This document shows, one piece after another, positions 32,745 to 44,886 of a stretch of 64,000 bases of DNA. The first letter of the stretch is position 1. Each line of letters begins with the position of its first letter. Source of the stretch: Canna indica (lineage: Eukaryota; Streptophyta; Magnoliopsida; Zingiberales; Cannaceae); NCBI GenBank assembly GCA_034359265.1, contig CP136891.1, positions 15,452,501 through 15,516,500 on the forward strand, in the 5' to 3' direction. The notes beneath the pieces were generated by a model, which ran no database searches, had not been told where the DNA came from, and saw only the letters and a list, made by a program, of their open reading frames with translations. Both the position numbers and the translations under genes were made by a program.

Positions 32745-35700
32745 TCAGAAGATGTACGAGCATGTAATTGAGGTGACAAGTGTTGTTATGAGTATGGAGA
32801 CAACATTTACGGCATTGTTGTCTAGTATATTTGCTCCAGAAATCTTTATCACTGTTGGACCCTGCTTCGCTACCACCTTCAAAAGGAAACCAGAGTTTGT
32901 CAAATGTTATTCGAGGAAGCTTGACAAAGAGGATTAGAAGATTATGAAAAAGTTGGACACGTAATGCTGATGAAAGTAGGAAAATTGTGGAAAAAGTTCA
33001 TGTTGTGCTACCTTCTTGCGAACTGTACAATACCCACTGAATTGAAGTGTTGCACCCAATAATGAATCGATCAGGCTTCCCAACAATCCCGCAGCTGCAG
33101 CAATTGGCACAAGTAGCAGTTGCTTCCATGCTACATCTACAGAACATTCAGTTGTAAGCAATCCAACTAGAACAAAAGATACCCCAATTGCAAACCCTGC
33201 GGCTGCAGCTGCTAGAAGTCCATGTGTAGTGACTGCACCATTTGTACCCTTTCGGACTTTCTATTGAGAAAATTAAGATGAAAAACAATAATTGAGCATG
33301 AGACACCTTTGCAACTTAGAAAAGAACCTTAGCCATTACATGTTAGACATAATATAAACATACATCATATAGCATGTAGTATAGAGCATCTTTAGCACAT
33401 CAGCAGGCAAGTGAATAATTTGATTATTCAATTGTGTAAAAGAATACTCCCTACAAGAAAATATTAGAAATAAATTAATCTAATTTTATGGATCTTTTGG
33501 CTATCGATTTTGAGTAAAAGCCTAGTTGGCCTCTATCATAGCCAGGAATGTACATAACTTGGCTATAAACATTTATGTTGGATCAGCACCATCACAACTT
33601 GAAGACATGTTTGATTCATCAATGGTTTGTATCCTCACAACAAAATAGAACACTATCTTGTCCATTGGAAGTGACAACCGAATGTATGGTGCTAAAATGA
33701 GCTCAGCAAATTGGGGAACTTCAAACAACCATTGTGAATGTTCTATGTCATTACGAGTGACAATGGTGGTAACTTTCTTATAGAAAGTTATGGATTGCTC
33801 TTCTATCCTTACTCCACCTTGCATCGCTCTAATAAAGTTGCAGCCCACTAGCATCTGAATGCCATCCTTTTTGCTCATTGGGAAGGCATAGGTGAATGGG
33901 ATCTTAAAGCGATTTTCTTCTATCATCATATAACCATTTTTTAACTTCTGACTAGCCATTTGTTGTGAATTGACGCCATTGATCATAATAGGATAAGCAC
34001 TTGGTTCTAGTGCTTCTTGCGGGATTGAGTCCTGATCAATACAGCATACCGTTGCTCCTGTATCCAGAATGGCTTGCACTTTGAATGGTTTTACTTTTGG
34101 GATTTCCATGATGATAACCATATTGTATAGCCGATTTAATATCCTCTTTCCTTTTGGGTGGTCAATTTTGTCTGCAATTGAGGCGTACTCTTGTTTTGTA
34201 GTATCCCCTTGATAATCTTCAGCAGAGATTTTGTGAGCTATTTCTGAGTCTTGCTTGTCATATGGTTCTTTTTCTTTTCCCTTCATCATTCGGCTTTCTT
34301 CGATGCTAAGTTGGTGGAACTCGCCCTCACCTCAAATGCTTCTAAGTTCTAACAAAACCGCACAAGTCATGACTATGTTAGTTGTGAGCATTTGTTGTCA
34401 AACGTTAAAACTCGTGCTCAAATTCATTTCCAGTTGAGGAGAATGATGATATTTTATTTCCTTAGTTATTTGGTTCGCTTCCTTGGTAGTGTGCTTCCCT
34501 TTTCATGTTTCCTTATGTTATGTTACTTGTCGAGGCTCGTGAAGACAAGCAAGTCAGAATCTTCTAATATATTAGCCCTTGTGGCCTTAGTTATGCAATT
34601 GATTTAAACTTTTGATTTCTTTTCTCTGGTTCTCTCTTACCCTTCCTTTGCTCATCTGTTCTCCCATGGTTGCCTTGCATCAGTTGATCCTAACATCATT
34701 AATATGGACGGATACTTGGATAGACAATAAATTAGGAGATACTTTGAGTTCTCTAGTACAGGGTATCATAAACCCCAGAAAGCTACTCATCAAAATTATT
34801 ACAAAATTTCCTTAGCAGTATGACTAAATAAGACTTTAAAATTCTGAACTGGAGAGGAGAGATTATCAAGAATATGGGAATAGTTTACTTAGCAATATGA
34901 TCAAATCAAACTCCAAAATCATATTTGGAGGAGGAAGCAACACAGCATAAATAAACAACTAAAAAAATGTGCCTCACCTTAAAGGTTGTGATTAGTCGAG
35001 GTTGTGCATTGCTAAGCATTCCAAGTTCAGAGGACCAAGTATCTCCATTGCAGCATGCATAATGTCCAACAATACCACCTAGCAATGCAGTAACTACAGT
35101 TGAATCTTCAGTATTCAAGCACTTATCTTGTCCTTGACTTATTATAGCAAATATCACCACCAAAACTGTTGCTATCATACTATTTGCTAGAACTTGGATC
35201 CTGTTAAGTAGAATAAACTGAACGTGCATTAGACAGCGTGGCAAAAACTTTGCCCAACTGATCATTAATGTGAATATGATTCAATTCCAGTATGATATCA
35301 AAACTCACAGTATTGTGTCCATAAAATTGGAAATTGATAACTGCAAGGAAGTTATATATCCCTTATAATACAAACAGTAAGCACACAGTTAAAACTTGAT
35401 TGTCAAAATGTTACAAAAAGTCACTTCAGCTTATCCAAATCTTGAGGGCCATTAACTTGACAGAGATAAAGAAATTATTTCTGTGCAAGTATTTATTACA
35501 TTCTCCATGAAACTAAATATTTTTAGGTGTCTAATATTGCCATATTTTACAAAATAGTGCTAGAATTCTGAGATGGAAACATGTACTTAAATGTGCTAGA
35601 GGACTGTCATTACATACCTTGGGAATTATGTCATTTGGGAATCACATACACATTTTTCTTATTGATTCAGCAGATTTCACCTATCCCTACCTAACACATT

Positions 35701-36857
35701 AAGTCTAACTCAATTCACCTTCTTCTAATATCTCAAGCTTTAGCATCATAGTTGAGCCCCCGTTACTTTATGTTTCGATTAAAGAACAATTTTGTACTTC
35801 TGGGTAACTGCACCAGTTTCAATCTACAACAATGGGAATTCATTCACCAAACAATTCAATCAACAAGACCATAATGTTACTTATCTACTTCAATCAAATC
35901 AAGTTATAGAAACTACACAGTTTAGACAGTAAATACTATCAACATCCTCAGGCTGACGCTTCTAGTTTAGGTCAGACAGATGAAAGTTCAAATGCAGGAA
36001 AAGAGAGCTTCCAACACAAATTCACAACTCGAGATATGAATTTAGCTACATGGACTGTGCTTGGTGTATTTATCTGATAGATTATCTAGTTTTGACTGTC
36101 TTTTTCCTCCTCATATCTGCTAAAAAACATGGATCAAATGGTTTCATTGTTGACTGATATGAGATGCCATGTTAAGAAGAGAAATCAACAAAACAAAAAG
36201 AATTCTATCTTGACTTACAATAAACAACAGATATGTTACGCGAGGCTTATCAATAAAGTTGACACTCAATTATCTTAAGAAAACAATGAAAAAAAAGTAC
36301 TTCCAGAACTAGCTTCATTAATTTTAAATGATTACATTTACTTTCAGCTTAATTTTCTACCGCATTACTAAAAGAAGAGAAATTTATCCAGGCTTAATTG
36401 TTAAATCGCAATACTTTCAGCTTAAAACAAGCTTTAGCATTTAGATTCAATTCCAGGTAGGTTCACAAAAGAATTTAATCTATATAAAAACAACTGCAGA
36501 GCTGAAAAGCCTCACCAATTTCGCTGCCCTCCCTCCTTAAAATCCGCATCAATTCTCCTCTTCTTCTCCTCTCCAAGTCTAGTGACCTTCGAGGACGTCG
36601 AGAAGAACACTAGAAGCAAAACCGCGAATCTTCGCAGTTCCCCAAAACACGATCATGAAGACATCAAACCACCAAAATTCCAGAAACAAGAACCGAAAAA
36701 AAGAACCAAACCTGTATCCGGCCAACATGTGGATCACCATGACGGGGACCCCGACGAGGACAGCCGAGGAGTCGACGGACTTGCGCTTCAGCGCTCTGGC
36801 GGCGATCGAGAACGAGAGCAACAACGAGAAGGCGAAGCGGATCAAGAAGCCGTCCAT
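32745..36857 (-). CDS. PGR: DUF92/TMEM19-family membrane protein (PGR-like)
   Basis: Exons in transcript order are 36857-36712, 36629-36516, 35200-34978, 33260-33012 and 32876-32745; all introns are GT-AG. They sum to 864 bp (287 aa), the normal size of the plant PGR/TMEM19 group. The product is a polytopic membrane protein. Exon 1 encodes a first membrane helix (MDGFLIRFAFSLLLSFSIAA) and RALKRKSV; exon 2 has FFSTSSKVTR and KEGGQRN. Exon 3 has HYACCNGDTWSSELGML, the conserved acidic block of the family, and exon 4 has LLGSLIDSLLGATLQFSG. Exon 5 ends SGANILDNNAVN...CSYIF. A relative, VTE6, is a phytyl-phosphate kinase, so lipid or isoprenoid phosphorylation is possible; the PGR branch is known mainly for effects on growth and sugar response. 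I chose the MDGF start because family members begin there; an upstream in-frame extension to 36977 is unlikely. Intron 3 carries a pararetrovirus relic. Confidence 0.92.
33573..34289 (-). pseudogene. Endogenous pararetrovirus (badnavirus-like) polyprotein fragment, protease region
   Basis: An open frame of 238 codons in intron 3 of the PGR-like gene, same strand. It contains the active-site motif D-T-G-A (residues about 76-79) of a retroviral-type aspartic protease, with the downstream GCNFIRAM-type motif of badnavirus polyproteins. Neither coat nor reverse transcriptase and RNase H regions are seen on either side, and an in-frame stop lies just upstream (near 34330). This is a short, non-infectious relic. 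Such fragments are common in plant nuclear genomes. Confidence 0.85.
34290..34977. other. Rest of PGR-like intron 3
   Basis: The first about 150 bp may be further eroded viral sequence, since a broken frame continues upstream of the open one. The remainder is ordinary intron sequence. Confidence 0.35.
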
Positions 36858-37163
36858 TGTCCCAATCGAGGATGCGAGACCGAGGGAGACTAGAATTAGG
36901 GTTTGGAGCGAAGAGAGGAATCCATGGCACAAGTATTGGCAGTATTCCACTATTCGTGATGCGATCGGCCACGACACTTATTCCTTCGGGAGGGAGTCGA
37001 CCGCAAATAAACAGCCGATACTTCAAGAGGAACCTATTCTTTTCAAAATAAAATAAAAAATAATTATAATTATAATTATAATAAACTGAAATAATTTTGA
37101 TATCAGAATTAGATTTGCCACTCAGATTCAGATCCAACATATTTATAATCTCTCTTGGCCTCT
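36858..37163 (-). promoter_or_regulatory. PGR-like gene 5' UTR and promoter region
   Basis: Non-coding sequence upstream of the ATG at 36857. GC content stays moderate to about 37000 and then turns AT-rich. No TATA box is certain; TAATTATAATTATAATTATA at 37061 is a simple repeat. Confidence 0.4.
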
Positions 37164-37606
37164 TGGGGGTGGCAACTGCTCGACTGTATTTTTTTTGCGA
37201 TTAGTCGTAACTGAAATCAAATTAAGAGCCTGTTAACTGTAACCGTTCAAGTTTTTATTCGAGTTCAAAAACTAGTATCTAAAATTAAAATCGTTCGATT
37301 TTAATTATCTAGCGAATAACCAAAATTGATTAGTTGGGTATAGATGAAACCGGTTATACGTTTACTAATATGTAATATCCAAAGATTATTAAAATAGTTA
37401 ATTATAGATTATTCATAAATAATTAATAATCAAAACTGAACTATATAATCAATTTTGATTATCTATTATTCACAAATCATTAACCGAAACTGAATCAAAT
37501 TTAATCAATTTTTCATATTCTCTAACAAAAAAAATGAAATTGAACTGCAAATTTACTATCTGAAACTAGATTTACGATTCGATTAATCGATTTCAATTGT
37601 CCTCCT
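37164..37606. mobile_element. hAT-like MITE, family B copy 1
   Basis: It shares long stretches with 54653-55103 (AAAACTAGTATCTGAAA-type sequence, CGGTTA...CGTTTACTAAT, TTAATCGATTTCAATTGT). The left end GGGGGTGGCAACTGCTCG is hAT-like. The ends are worn. Confidence 0.55.
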
Positions 37607-37846
37607 CACTCAAGTTTATTTTTGGATACTATAATTGTTTTGGTCACAACTTTATTTCTGAAATTATTTACTATATATTATTATTAACTATCACATATCA
37701 TGGATATCTAAAGCATTATTCACATCATGCATATCTTTAAGCAATTTATCAAATATCTTTAACATTCGTGATTGGTCAGGGTATTGACCATTGCATTTTA
37801 AGTTTTTAACATTAACGATGACGATGTGACTAACCATTACTGGCAT

Positions 37847-37972
37847 GGCATCACACTCAATGGCCGAGTGGGGTCGGAAGGTGAATTACCGTAAAGTGCG
37901 GTCAAAATGGCGAATTATCATAAAAATGGTAATTTACCATTCTAACTCCACTCGGCCAGTGAGTGTGACACT
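37847..37972. repeat. Foldback sequence
   Basis: CACACTCAATGGCCGAGTGG faces CCACTCGGCCAGTGAGTGTG, with GGTGAATTACC and GGTAATTTACC nested inside, about 125 bp in all. Confidence 0.7.
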
Positions 37973-39674
37973 ATGTTGCTTAGTCATGTCGTCGCCTATT
38001 AAAATTGACGAATCAATTCACATCATGCCAAGCGTGATAACGAATTCAATGTTTGTGTATTTTCATGCAAAGTAAAAAATAGTTCACGTTAAAAATAAAA
38101 ATAGAAAGGAATAAAATTCATATTTTTGGTAATTTCATATTAAACCATTTACTTAAATAAAATATTAAATTAAATGAATTATGACATGATAATACCGCCG
38201 AAGAAGAAAAGTGGTTGGTGCATGTTTATTTCATGATGGGACGAAGAAAGTTAAGATACTGGATTAATATTTTATGCTTTCCGGAATTAAAAAAGATAGG
38301 ATGAGAAGAATAAAATTAATAATATATTTGAAGTACTTAATTAAAAAATCATATCTATTTTTAAATGTTTTTTATCCTATCTAATTTTTTCATATATATT
38401 ATTCTCTTCTTATTTTATTCAGTAAAACAAATGAATCTTTATTGTTTATTTGGGATGATTATTTTAAATAACATGCATTTCTTTTCCGTATATTTATTCA
38501 TTTATTCAAGCAATTTGAGCACCATTAAATGAATCAGATTCCTTATTCCTAATTACTTGTTATCTTATCCAATTTCTTCCTATATGCTATCCGTCCCAAA
38601 TCTCATCCTGTGTAACAAATGCATCCCCTTAAAAACCACATAGATTATTGGCTATATTCGAATTGAAATTTTGAGAAGTAGCAAGAGAAAATGTCAACCG
38701 GGACAACATTGTTAAGGAAATGATTAATTTTCTTGTAATTGGTAGTGCATTTTAAAAAAAAAATAGAAATCATTTTTTTTGTGTTCTGTTGGCACCTTAA
38801 GACTATAAAGGTTCCTTTTATAATACATGCATGTGTTTTTTTTTTTAAAAAAAAAATTAGTTCAAATACATATTACAAAACGTACAAAAATATGAAAGAA
38901 ACGCAAAAAATGCTACAACTAAATATTAAACCCAAACTTTATAAGCAGTATACTCGAATGCTACTTCCACTCAAGAACGAGTGGGTTCGTAGTATTAAAT
39001 TTTTTTATGATATATCAAAATTCTTATGTTTTTATTTTAAAAACTGTAAATATTTTTAAATAAATAATATAAATATTCTAAAATGTTTAATATTATGACT
39101 TTTAAAAATTTTATAATATTAGAATAATATATTATGTATCTCTAGATTTTATATTAATTTATTTAATGCTTTAAAATTATTGTACTATTACTTACATTTA
39201 AGAGGTTGGGTGATGAAGTGGCGTGTGTTGGCATGAGTGAGCACAGGGCAAGGTCGCCAATGACACAAGGTCAGTCAGATGAGAGAGAACAAAAAGATAT
39301 TGGATAAAATGTAAACAAATGAGGATGAAAATGGATAGGAATAGGATAAATGTTTTATATTCCTCCATTTAAATCCTATACAATAATCATTCAAATTTTA
39401 TCCTAGCTATTTTCGATCCAACGTGACAAACACAGCATAGAGTATAAATGGACCAATAGTCTTGGATAAACCTATCAAGTAAGCAAGTCAACTAATGAGG
39501 ATGGGATAAAATAGAATAATAAATTAGAGTATTGAATATATATTTTTTTGTCTAATGCACATGCAATATAATATTAATTTTATATTTTTCTAATCATAAT
39601 TTTTTTTAATTCATGAATTAAATAAATAATGAATATAATTCAATCTCTAATATGCCCCCACCTGGAAATAATTG
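37973..39674. other. AT-rich intergenic sequence
   Basis: No gene is seen. TTGTTTCAC/ACAAATG-like ends of decayed MITEs recur (near 38430 and 38615) but cannot be delimited. Confidence 0.4.
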
Positions 39675-39778
39675 CTATGGAGCCGGGCTCCACAAGTAAA
39701 ACACAAATATCAAAGTAACTTTTAAGTTGCTGAGATCTGTGTTCCACTTGTGGAGCCCGGCTCCGTAGAAAAGATAAT
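39675..39778. repeat. Foldback MITE, GGAGCC family copy 2
   Basis: CTATGGAGCCGGGCTCCACA faces TGTGGAGCCCGGCTCCGTAG, forming a nearly perfect hairpin of about 104 bp. Each arm tip is itself palindromic (GGAGCCGGGCTCC). The family matches 29931-30083. Confidence 0.8.
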
Positions 39779-40715
39779 AATTAATTGTATTCCCCCTCCT
39801 AATCCTACCTTAAAGACAATAATTAATTGAAAAGACAGCTCAGTAGGAGTTGGCGACTAAGATAGTTGATCAATTCAAAAGTTCAAAGATGACATCTGCG
39901 AGAACCATGGAAATTGAAACAGAAAGTTCGAAGATTTATCTGTACAGCAATAGGACCATGGAAATTGAAACGAAGAAAGCTGTTGTTAAAACAATCCACA
40001 TCCTTCTGCTGTTACCTCTCTGATTCTCAGGTTCGTTCCTCAAAAGCAAGAAAAACCTGCAAATTACTGAGAACATTTGAGTTATTAATTGGATAAAAGG
40101 AACAGCTTGACCACTTCCACGTGGAGTCTTAATATAGTTTGATTCTCCTTATCTAATTTAATCTTAATTATTTGTTTGTGGAGTCTTGCTGCTTAATATA
40201 GTCCACTTCCACGTGTGTGGGGCTTTGTTGCTTAATTTAGCCCACTTCTGAGTCCATGATTCAAGTCTAGTCCAGCTTGACCATGAGGAGATGTTAAGAG
40301 TAAATGGAATTCATTCCTAAGGGCTTAAGCTTTTAGGAATCTTGGTCACCCATTGAGTCTTAGCATATGTCTAGAATTCTCTGCTAAATGTTTATTCCCT
40401 TACTTGTAAGTTTGATTTACTCAAAAACTGGGAGGAGATAACTGACCTAAATCACCTAATAGTAAGTAAACTGCATATTGTATTGTTGTTGAGTAAGAAT
40501 CCCAAGACATCTGCAAATTTCACATTCTAGCATTGAACAAATATGACAGCCGCCATCTGCTGAGATTTATTTTAACATGGTGGTGCCAACCTCGTCAACA
40601 GAAATAGAACTCCTTGTCTCTTGACCTGGTGTGTGATTGTCACTATGCTGTCAAGCAAATTATAAGCATAAAGACCACGTGCTCCAGCATAACAAGATTA
40701 TAATAAAATGGAAAA
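39779..40715. other. Intergenic sequence and probable 3' UTR of the TDRD3-like gene
   Basis: No gene is seen. A direct repeat of about 18 bp (GGACCATGGAAATTGAAAC-like) occurs near 39903 and 39953. Confidence 0.4.
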
Positions 40716-43002
40716 TTAACCAAATCTTCCTCCTCCCCTGCCTCTCCCTCTTCCTCTTCCTCTTCCACGCCCTCTTCCACGCCCTCTAAACTCTGTTCCA
40801 TCACTCCTCTCTTCAGAGTTACCAAAGCTAAACATGTTCATCCTAATCTGTTGAGCTTCTGAATGCCCACTGTGTGCCTGAGGGCTCATGAATTAGGATC
40901 CAAATAGAGTCATATTTCCAAAGAAATTAAAATAAAATACTCACGTAAGAATCTTCTAAATCTAATTGGTCCTGTAGCTGTCGAGCAAGCTCTTCATCGT
41001 AGCTAGTATCCTGCATTTGACCTGTGATTGTAGGCTTCACCTTCATCCCTTTTGTCCTTTCCCATTCATCTAATGTGAAAACAGGAGCTTCCTCCTGCTT
41101 GGCTTTAAATTTGTGTTTGTAACCCCTAGCATGCATTTCTGTGCGAGCAGGTTGACTCATTTTCTGCAGAAGCTTCTGTGCAGCAGCTTGGTTTTGAACT
41201 GGAACAGCTTCGCTGACTGTTGATAAGTGATAAGATTGTCACATCAGGAAGTTTCTATGACTCACACCACTAGAGACATGAAAGAAAAATACCTTCTTTT
41301 GGTCTGGCCTCTGAACTACTAGGTTTATCCTCGACACTATCTGTTTGTGGATCATTTACCATTTTAACCACCTCCATATCCCTTCTATGGATTTGACGGC
41401 TCTGACTTCCTCTATAATCAGAATCTGCAATAGCATCAGAGAGTTTAAGGTTATTTCTCTAATGCACGGGATACTAGTCCAACAGGATGTTTTTAAGGAA
41501 TTACAAGTAGTAAGTAGTTATTTCTTTCTTTTTCATCTTAAGGAGGCTAACTAGCCTTATACCACCAACACAAGCATCATATGCTACCATCATCAAGTAG
41601 TCTACAACCACATAGAACTCGTATACTCATCGTAGAAGAAAAGAAAATTCTCATGGTCAGAGGACTAGAATTTACTTCCATAACTCCGAGGTAGAAGATT
41701 ACCATGAAGTCTATGTGACTGTATAGCCTTCTTTCGGTATTCGTCAATCTGTAACTTCTCGAATGGGGGAGGACCAGTGCCATCATCATTATGACTCGAT
41801 TTGATGGATGCTCTGGCAAATCCTGAAAATTTCTGACTAATTTGCCATTCCTCATAGAGAGATTGGACTAAACCTCCCATCACAGTCAAAACTTTAGGGT
41901 TCAAACATAGTATACCACTGTGCACGGGAATTTTGCTCTCCAGACAAACCTGGATCCAAGATTTGAGCAAAATAAGATAGAAGGCTGACGTAATGAAGAA
42001 AATCTTATCAAGTAAGAGTTAAATATAGAACCATAACATAGTCCTCTTGAAGTAGGTCATACATCCATAGTATCATTGGAAATATAGTTTCCCAAAACAA
42101 GCAGTTTACAGCCAGGAAATAGAATATATGCTCTATAAAAGAGTACTCTGAGGAGTCCATGAAGATTTTGACACAACGGTTCCAATGATGGAAACATCCT
42201 CTAAGAATGAGGGTAACGTCACATAAATTCAAAGTTCATGTGTGTTATAGTAAATCTACAACAAGAACCTCAATGCCTCATGCATGATAACACATACACA
42301 AACTAAATAATGTCCTAAGTTGCAGATGAGAAGTATACCTTAGTGCCAGGAACTATCTCTTCGTTGATAGACGAAATTGGAGCATACTCTATAGCGGTTA
42401 CTTCATTGTGCCCATCCGTCAGACCAAACCATAAGAGTCGTCGATTATGATGCGAAGTCTTGAGTGAACCATCAATGCTGCTTTGGTATATATCTCTAAC
42501 AGAGACAATCTGCATGGAGTTTTATTCTATCAAGTACAATCACAAAAAAAAATATGAAACTTCAAAAAGAAAGCCAATCCATAGAATACGTAGTCAACGA
42601 AGACGATCGCGTTTATGCTGGACAACTAGTCAACTACCACGACCCACAAGAACATAACAAGAAACTCTTTAGAGAAACCAAAAGTAGCCAGAAAACTCGA
42701 GTAACTCGAAGCTATTAGATATAATCCAGGGACAAGAAACTTTCGAGTTCGTACTATACCTGCAAGATCTTGGGGCCTTGGAGATGGTTTAGTTTCTTTA
42801 GCGAGGTAGGATCGGGGAGAGACTTCCCCCCGAAGGACCTCAGGTCCATGTTCAAGAGCTCCGATTCCACGAAATCAGCGGACTTGCGGGTTCGAATCAA
42901 AGCTTGGATCTCCTCATCCTCCTCCTTAAATCGCCAACCCCTCGAGGTTAGGGCGGCCAGCACCGCCGCTTCCGCCGATTCTCTGCTTGCGCTCGCCTCC
43001 AT
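40716..43002 (-). CDS. TDRD3-like protein with RMI1_N (DUF1767/OB-fold) domain and RG-rich tail
   Basis: Exons in transcript order are 43002-42760, 42509-42339, 41949-41676, 41424-41293, 41216-40945 and 40877-40716. All introns are GT-AG, and the sum is 1254 bp (417 aa). Residues 1 to about 160 form the RMI1_N region: a helical bundle (RGWRFKEEDEEIQAL, ESELLNMDLRSFG) and an OB fold (LLWFGLTDGHNEVTAIEY, VPGTKVCLESKIPVHSGILCL). In animals the same fold lets TDRD3 and RMI1 hold topoisomerase III. Exon 5 has a conserved MHARGYKHKFKA...FTLDEWERTKG block and a ubiquitin-interacting-like helix (DEELARQLQDQLDLED). Exon 6 ends in a run of about ten Arg-Gly pairs, a likely RNA-binding and methylation site. 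No Tudor domain is evident in the exons found. The frame is intact. I infer a role in mRNA-linked topoisomerase activity by homology. Confidence 0.88.
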
Positions 43003-43140
43003 CTCCGGTGCTTCTCTCTCTCCCGCCTCTCGACTTCAGGTTCGACGCGATCTGGCCACGATTTGTTTTCCCAACTTAGGGTAGTTGCACATACGATCGG
43101 ACAGCGACGATTCGTAGATGAACGGACGGACTTGATTCAT
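43003..43140 (-). promoter_or_regulatory. 5' UTR and promoter-proximal region of the TDRD3-like gene
   Basis: GC-rich leader upstream of the ATG, with CT-rich sequence near 43010-43030. No clear TATA box is seen. Confidence 0.4.
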
Positions 43141-43504
43141 GGTAGGGGTGTGCAGGGTACCCAGCAGATCGGAACCGATTGAAACTAATCCGATAAAAAA
43201 GTTGAGTAAATTCAAATTAAATTCGAGTAGAATTGAGAATTTTTTTTTTCAAGGAATCGATTAAATTCGATTTCTAACGTATAAGATTCCAGGAATCAAA
43301 AATCAAAATTGATATTTGTAATCACGTTGTATACTTATATAATTTAAAATGTATTCGGGTATTCACTATCCAAAATCCATTAGTTCAGTATATATAATAA
43401 TTATTCAAATTCAATATCCGCTGATCTTAGCCGCGTAATTTTATTATGTATTTGTCAAATTTAATTTTATATTTTTAGTCTTTTTTATTTATTGATTGTG
43501 ATAC

Positions 43505-43571
<67 letters not shown>

Positions 43572-44215
43572 CGACAGAGTATTCAAAATTTGTAGTACAT
43601 CACAGGTTCCAACAAAATACTTAAAATCTATGATGTATTATTACAAGTTCCAATAAAATATTTGAAACTTGTGGTGTACTACAAGTTTCGGATTGAGTCT
43701 GATTTCAAGTTTTAATATGGTAGGATTTAGATTCAAAACACATGAACTGTTTATATACGGTGTATGATTTATATATCATGAAAAATATAAGATATCTAAC
43801 CCGCTCACCCATAATTCCGGATACTTTTATCAATACAATTTAAATAATATATAAATCTTTTATTTTCTACGATAAATTATCTCATATAATATATATATAT
43901 ATATATATATATCACAATATAAGAAAACCAAGCCATATTTGTGATATTCATCGTAAGAAATTTATTCATTTTTATTAAACTTAATCTATTTTAAGAATGT
44001 TTATAATGACAATATAAATGGCAACTAGTTGAATTTATTATTCATTTATTTCTCGAGATATAATAGAATAACAAATGAAAAATGTTGAATTTTTTTTTTA
44101 TCCTGTGTATATAATATTATTTTTATAACCTTCACTCAATATAATACAATAACAAATGAAAAAATATTGAATAAATTTTTTAATTTGGTGTACATTAGAT
44201 ATAGCATTAATTTTA
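43141..44215. other. Intergenic sequence with AT microsatellites
   Basis: AGGGGTGTGCAGGGTACCCAGC-like sequence near 43145 looks like one end of a hAT-like element without a partner. (TA)n tracts occur at about 43509-43568 and 43883-43911. 44207-44215 (TTAATTTTA) is the left target duplication of the Pack-MULE. Confidence 0.5.
43509..43568. repeat. (TA)n microsatellite
   Basis: About 30 TA units without interruption. Confidence 0.95.
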
Positions 44216-44531
44216 GAGTAAATAAAAAAAACACTAATTTTAAATCTTTTCTCATTTTTAACATAAGTTTTTTTTTTAATATTAACAAAGAAATACACGA
44301 ACTTTCATTTTGTTATCTCGTTTAGCAAGCATTGTTATTTTTAACGATTTTAACTGATGTGTCACTTAACGAGGACGAAATGATAAATTTTATCTTACTT
44401 GAATTGTTATTTTATTATTATTCTCTCTCCTCTGCTTCCTCCTCCTCTTCTCCCTCGCCGTCGTCGTTAATCCGCCACCCACCTCCTCCTCGTAGATCTG
44501 CCACCCACCTACTTGCTGAAGAACCGCAAGG

Positions 44532-44728
44532 AAGGTCTACACGCTGACCTTCTCAGTGGGCGACGTCGGGAACGGCTGCGAAGGGTCCATGGTGGTGGAG
44601 GCGTTCGTGGCGCGCGGCACCATGAAGGTGCCCTACGAGTCCAAGGCCAGAGACGGGTACAAGCAGGCAGTGCTCTAGTTCACGGCCATCGCCAATCGCA
44701 CCTGCGTCGTCTTCCTCAGCAACTTGGG
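44532..44728 (+). pseudogene. Captured DUF642 cell-wall protein fragment
   Basis: The frame reads VYTLTFSVGDVGNGCEGSMV, then VEAFVARGTMKVPYESKA and a YKQAVL segment, an internal part of the second galactose-binding-like half of DUF642 proteins. An in-frame TAG at 44676-44678 interrupts it. There is no signal peptide and no natural start. DUF642 proteins are apoplastic pectin-associated proteins, but this piece cannot make one. Confidence 0.8.
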
Positions 44729-44754
44729 GAGCCTCACCCAGACGCGGAGCTCGC

Positions 44755-44886
44755 CGCCTCGACCCGGATGCGTCGCTCAAGCCAGGGAAGCTCTACTTCC
44801 TCGTCGAGCTCCCCCGGCGAAACTGGTCCAGGAAGCTCCAGGTGGGCGCCAAGGAGCGCCTGGAGAGCCTCCAGCTCACCCACCAG
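44755..44886 (+). pseudogene. Captured PADRE (DUF4228) fragment
   Basis: In the frame starting near 44758 the sequence reads DPDASLKPGKLYFLVELPRR and continues to KERLESLQLTHQ. This resembles the LxPGxLYFLLP block of the plant DUF4228/PADRE family. It is in a different frame from the preceding DUF642 piece, which marks the join. Only about 40 codons are kept. Confidence 0.6.

Noticed and set aside
36582..37056. Plus-strand frames of 103-133 codons over the start of the PGR-like gene
   Set aside because: Antisense shadows of exons 1 and 2, which have splice sites and family motifs on the minus strand.
43501..43570. CRISPR-like or centromeric repeat
   Set aside because: It is a plain TA microsatellite. 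This is a plant nuclear sequence and no spaced direct repeats of CRISPR type were seen.
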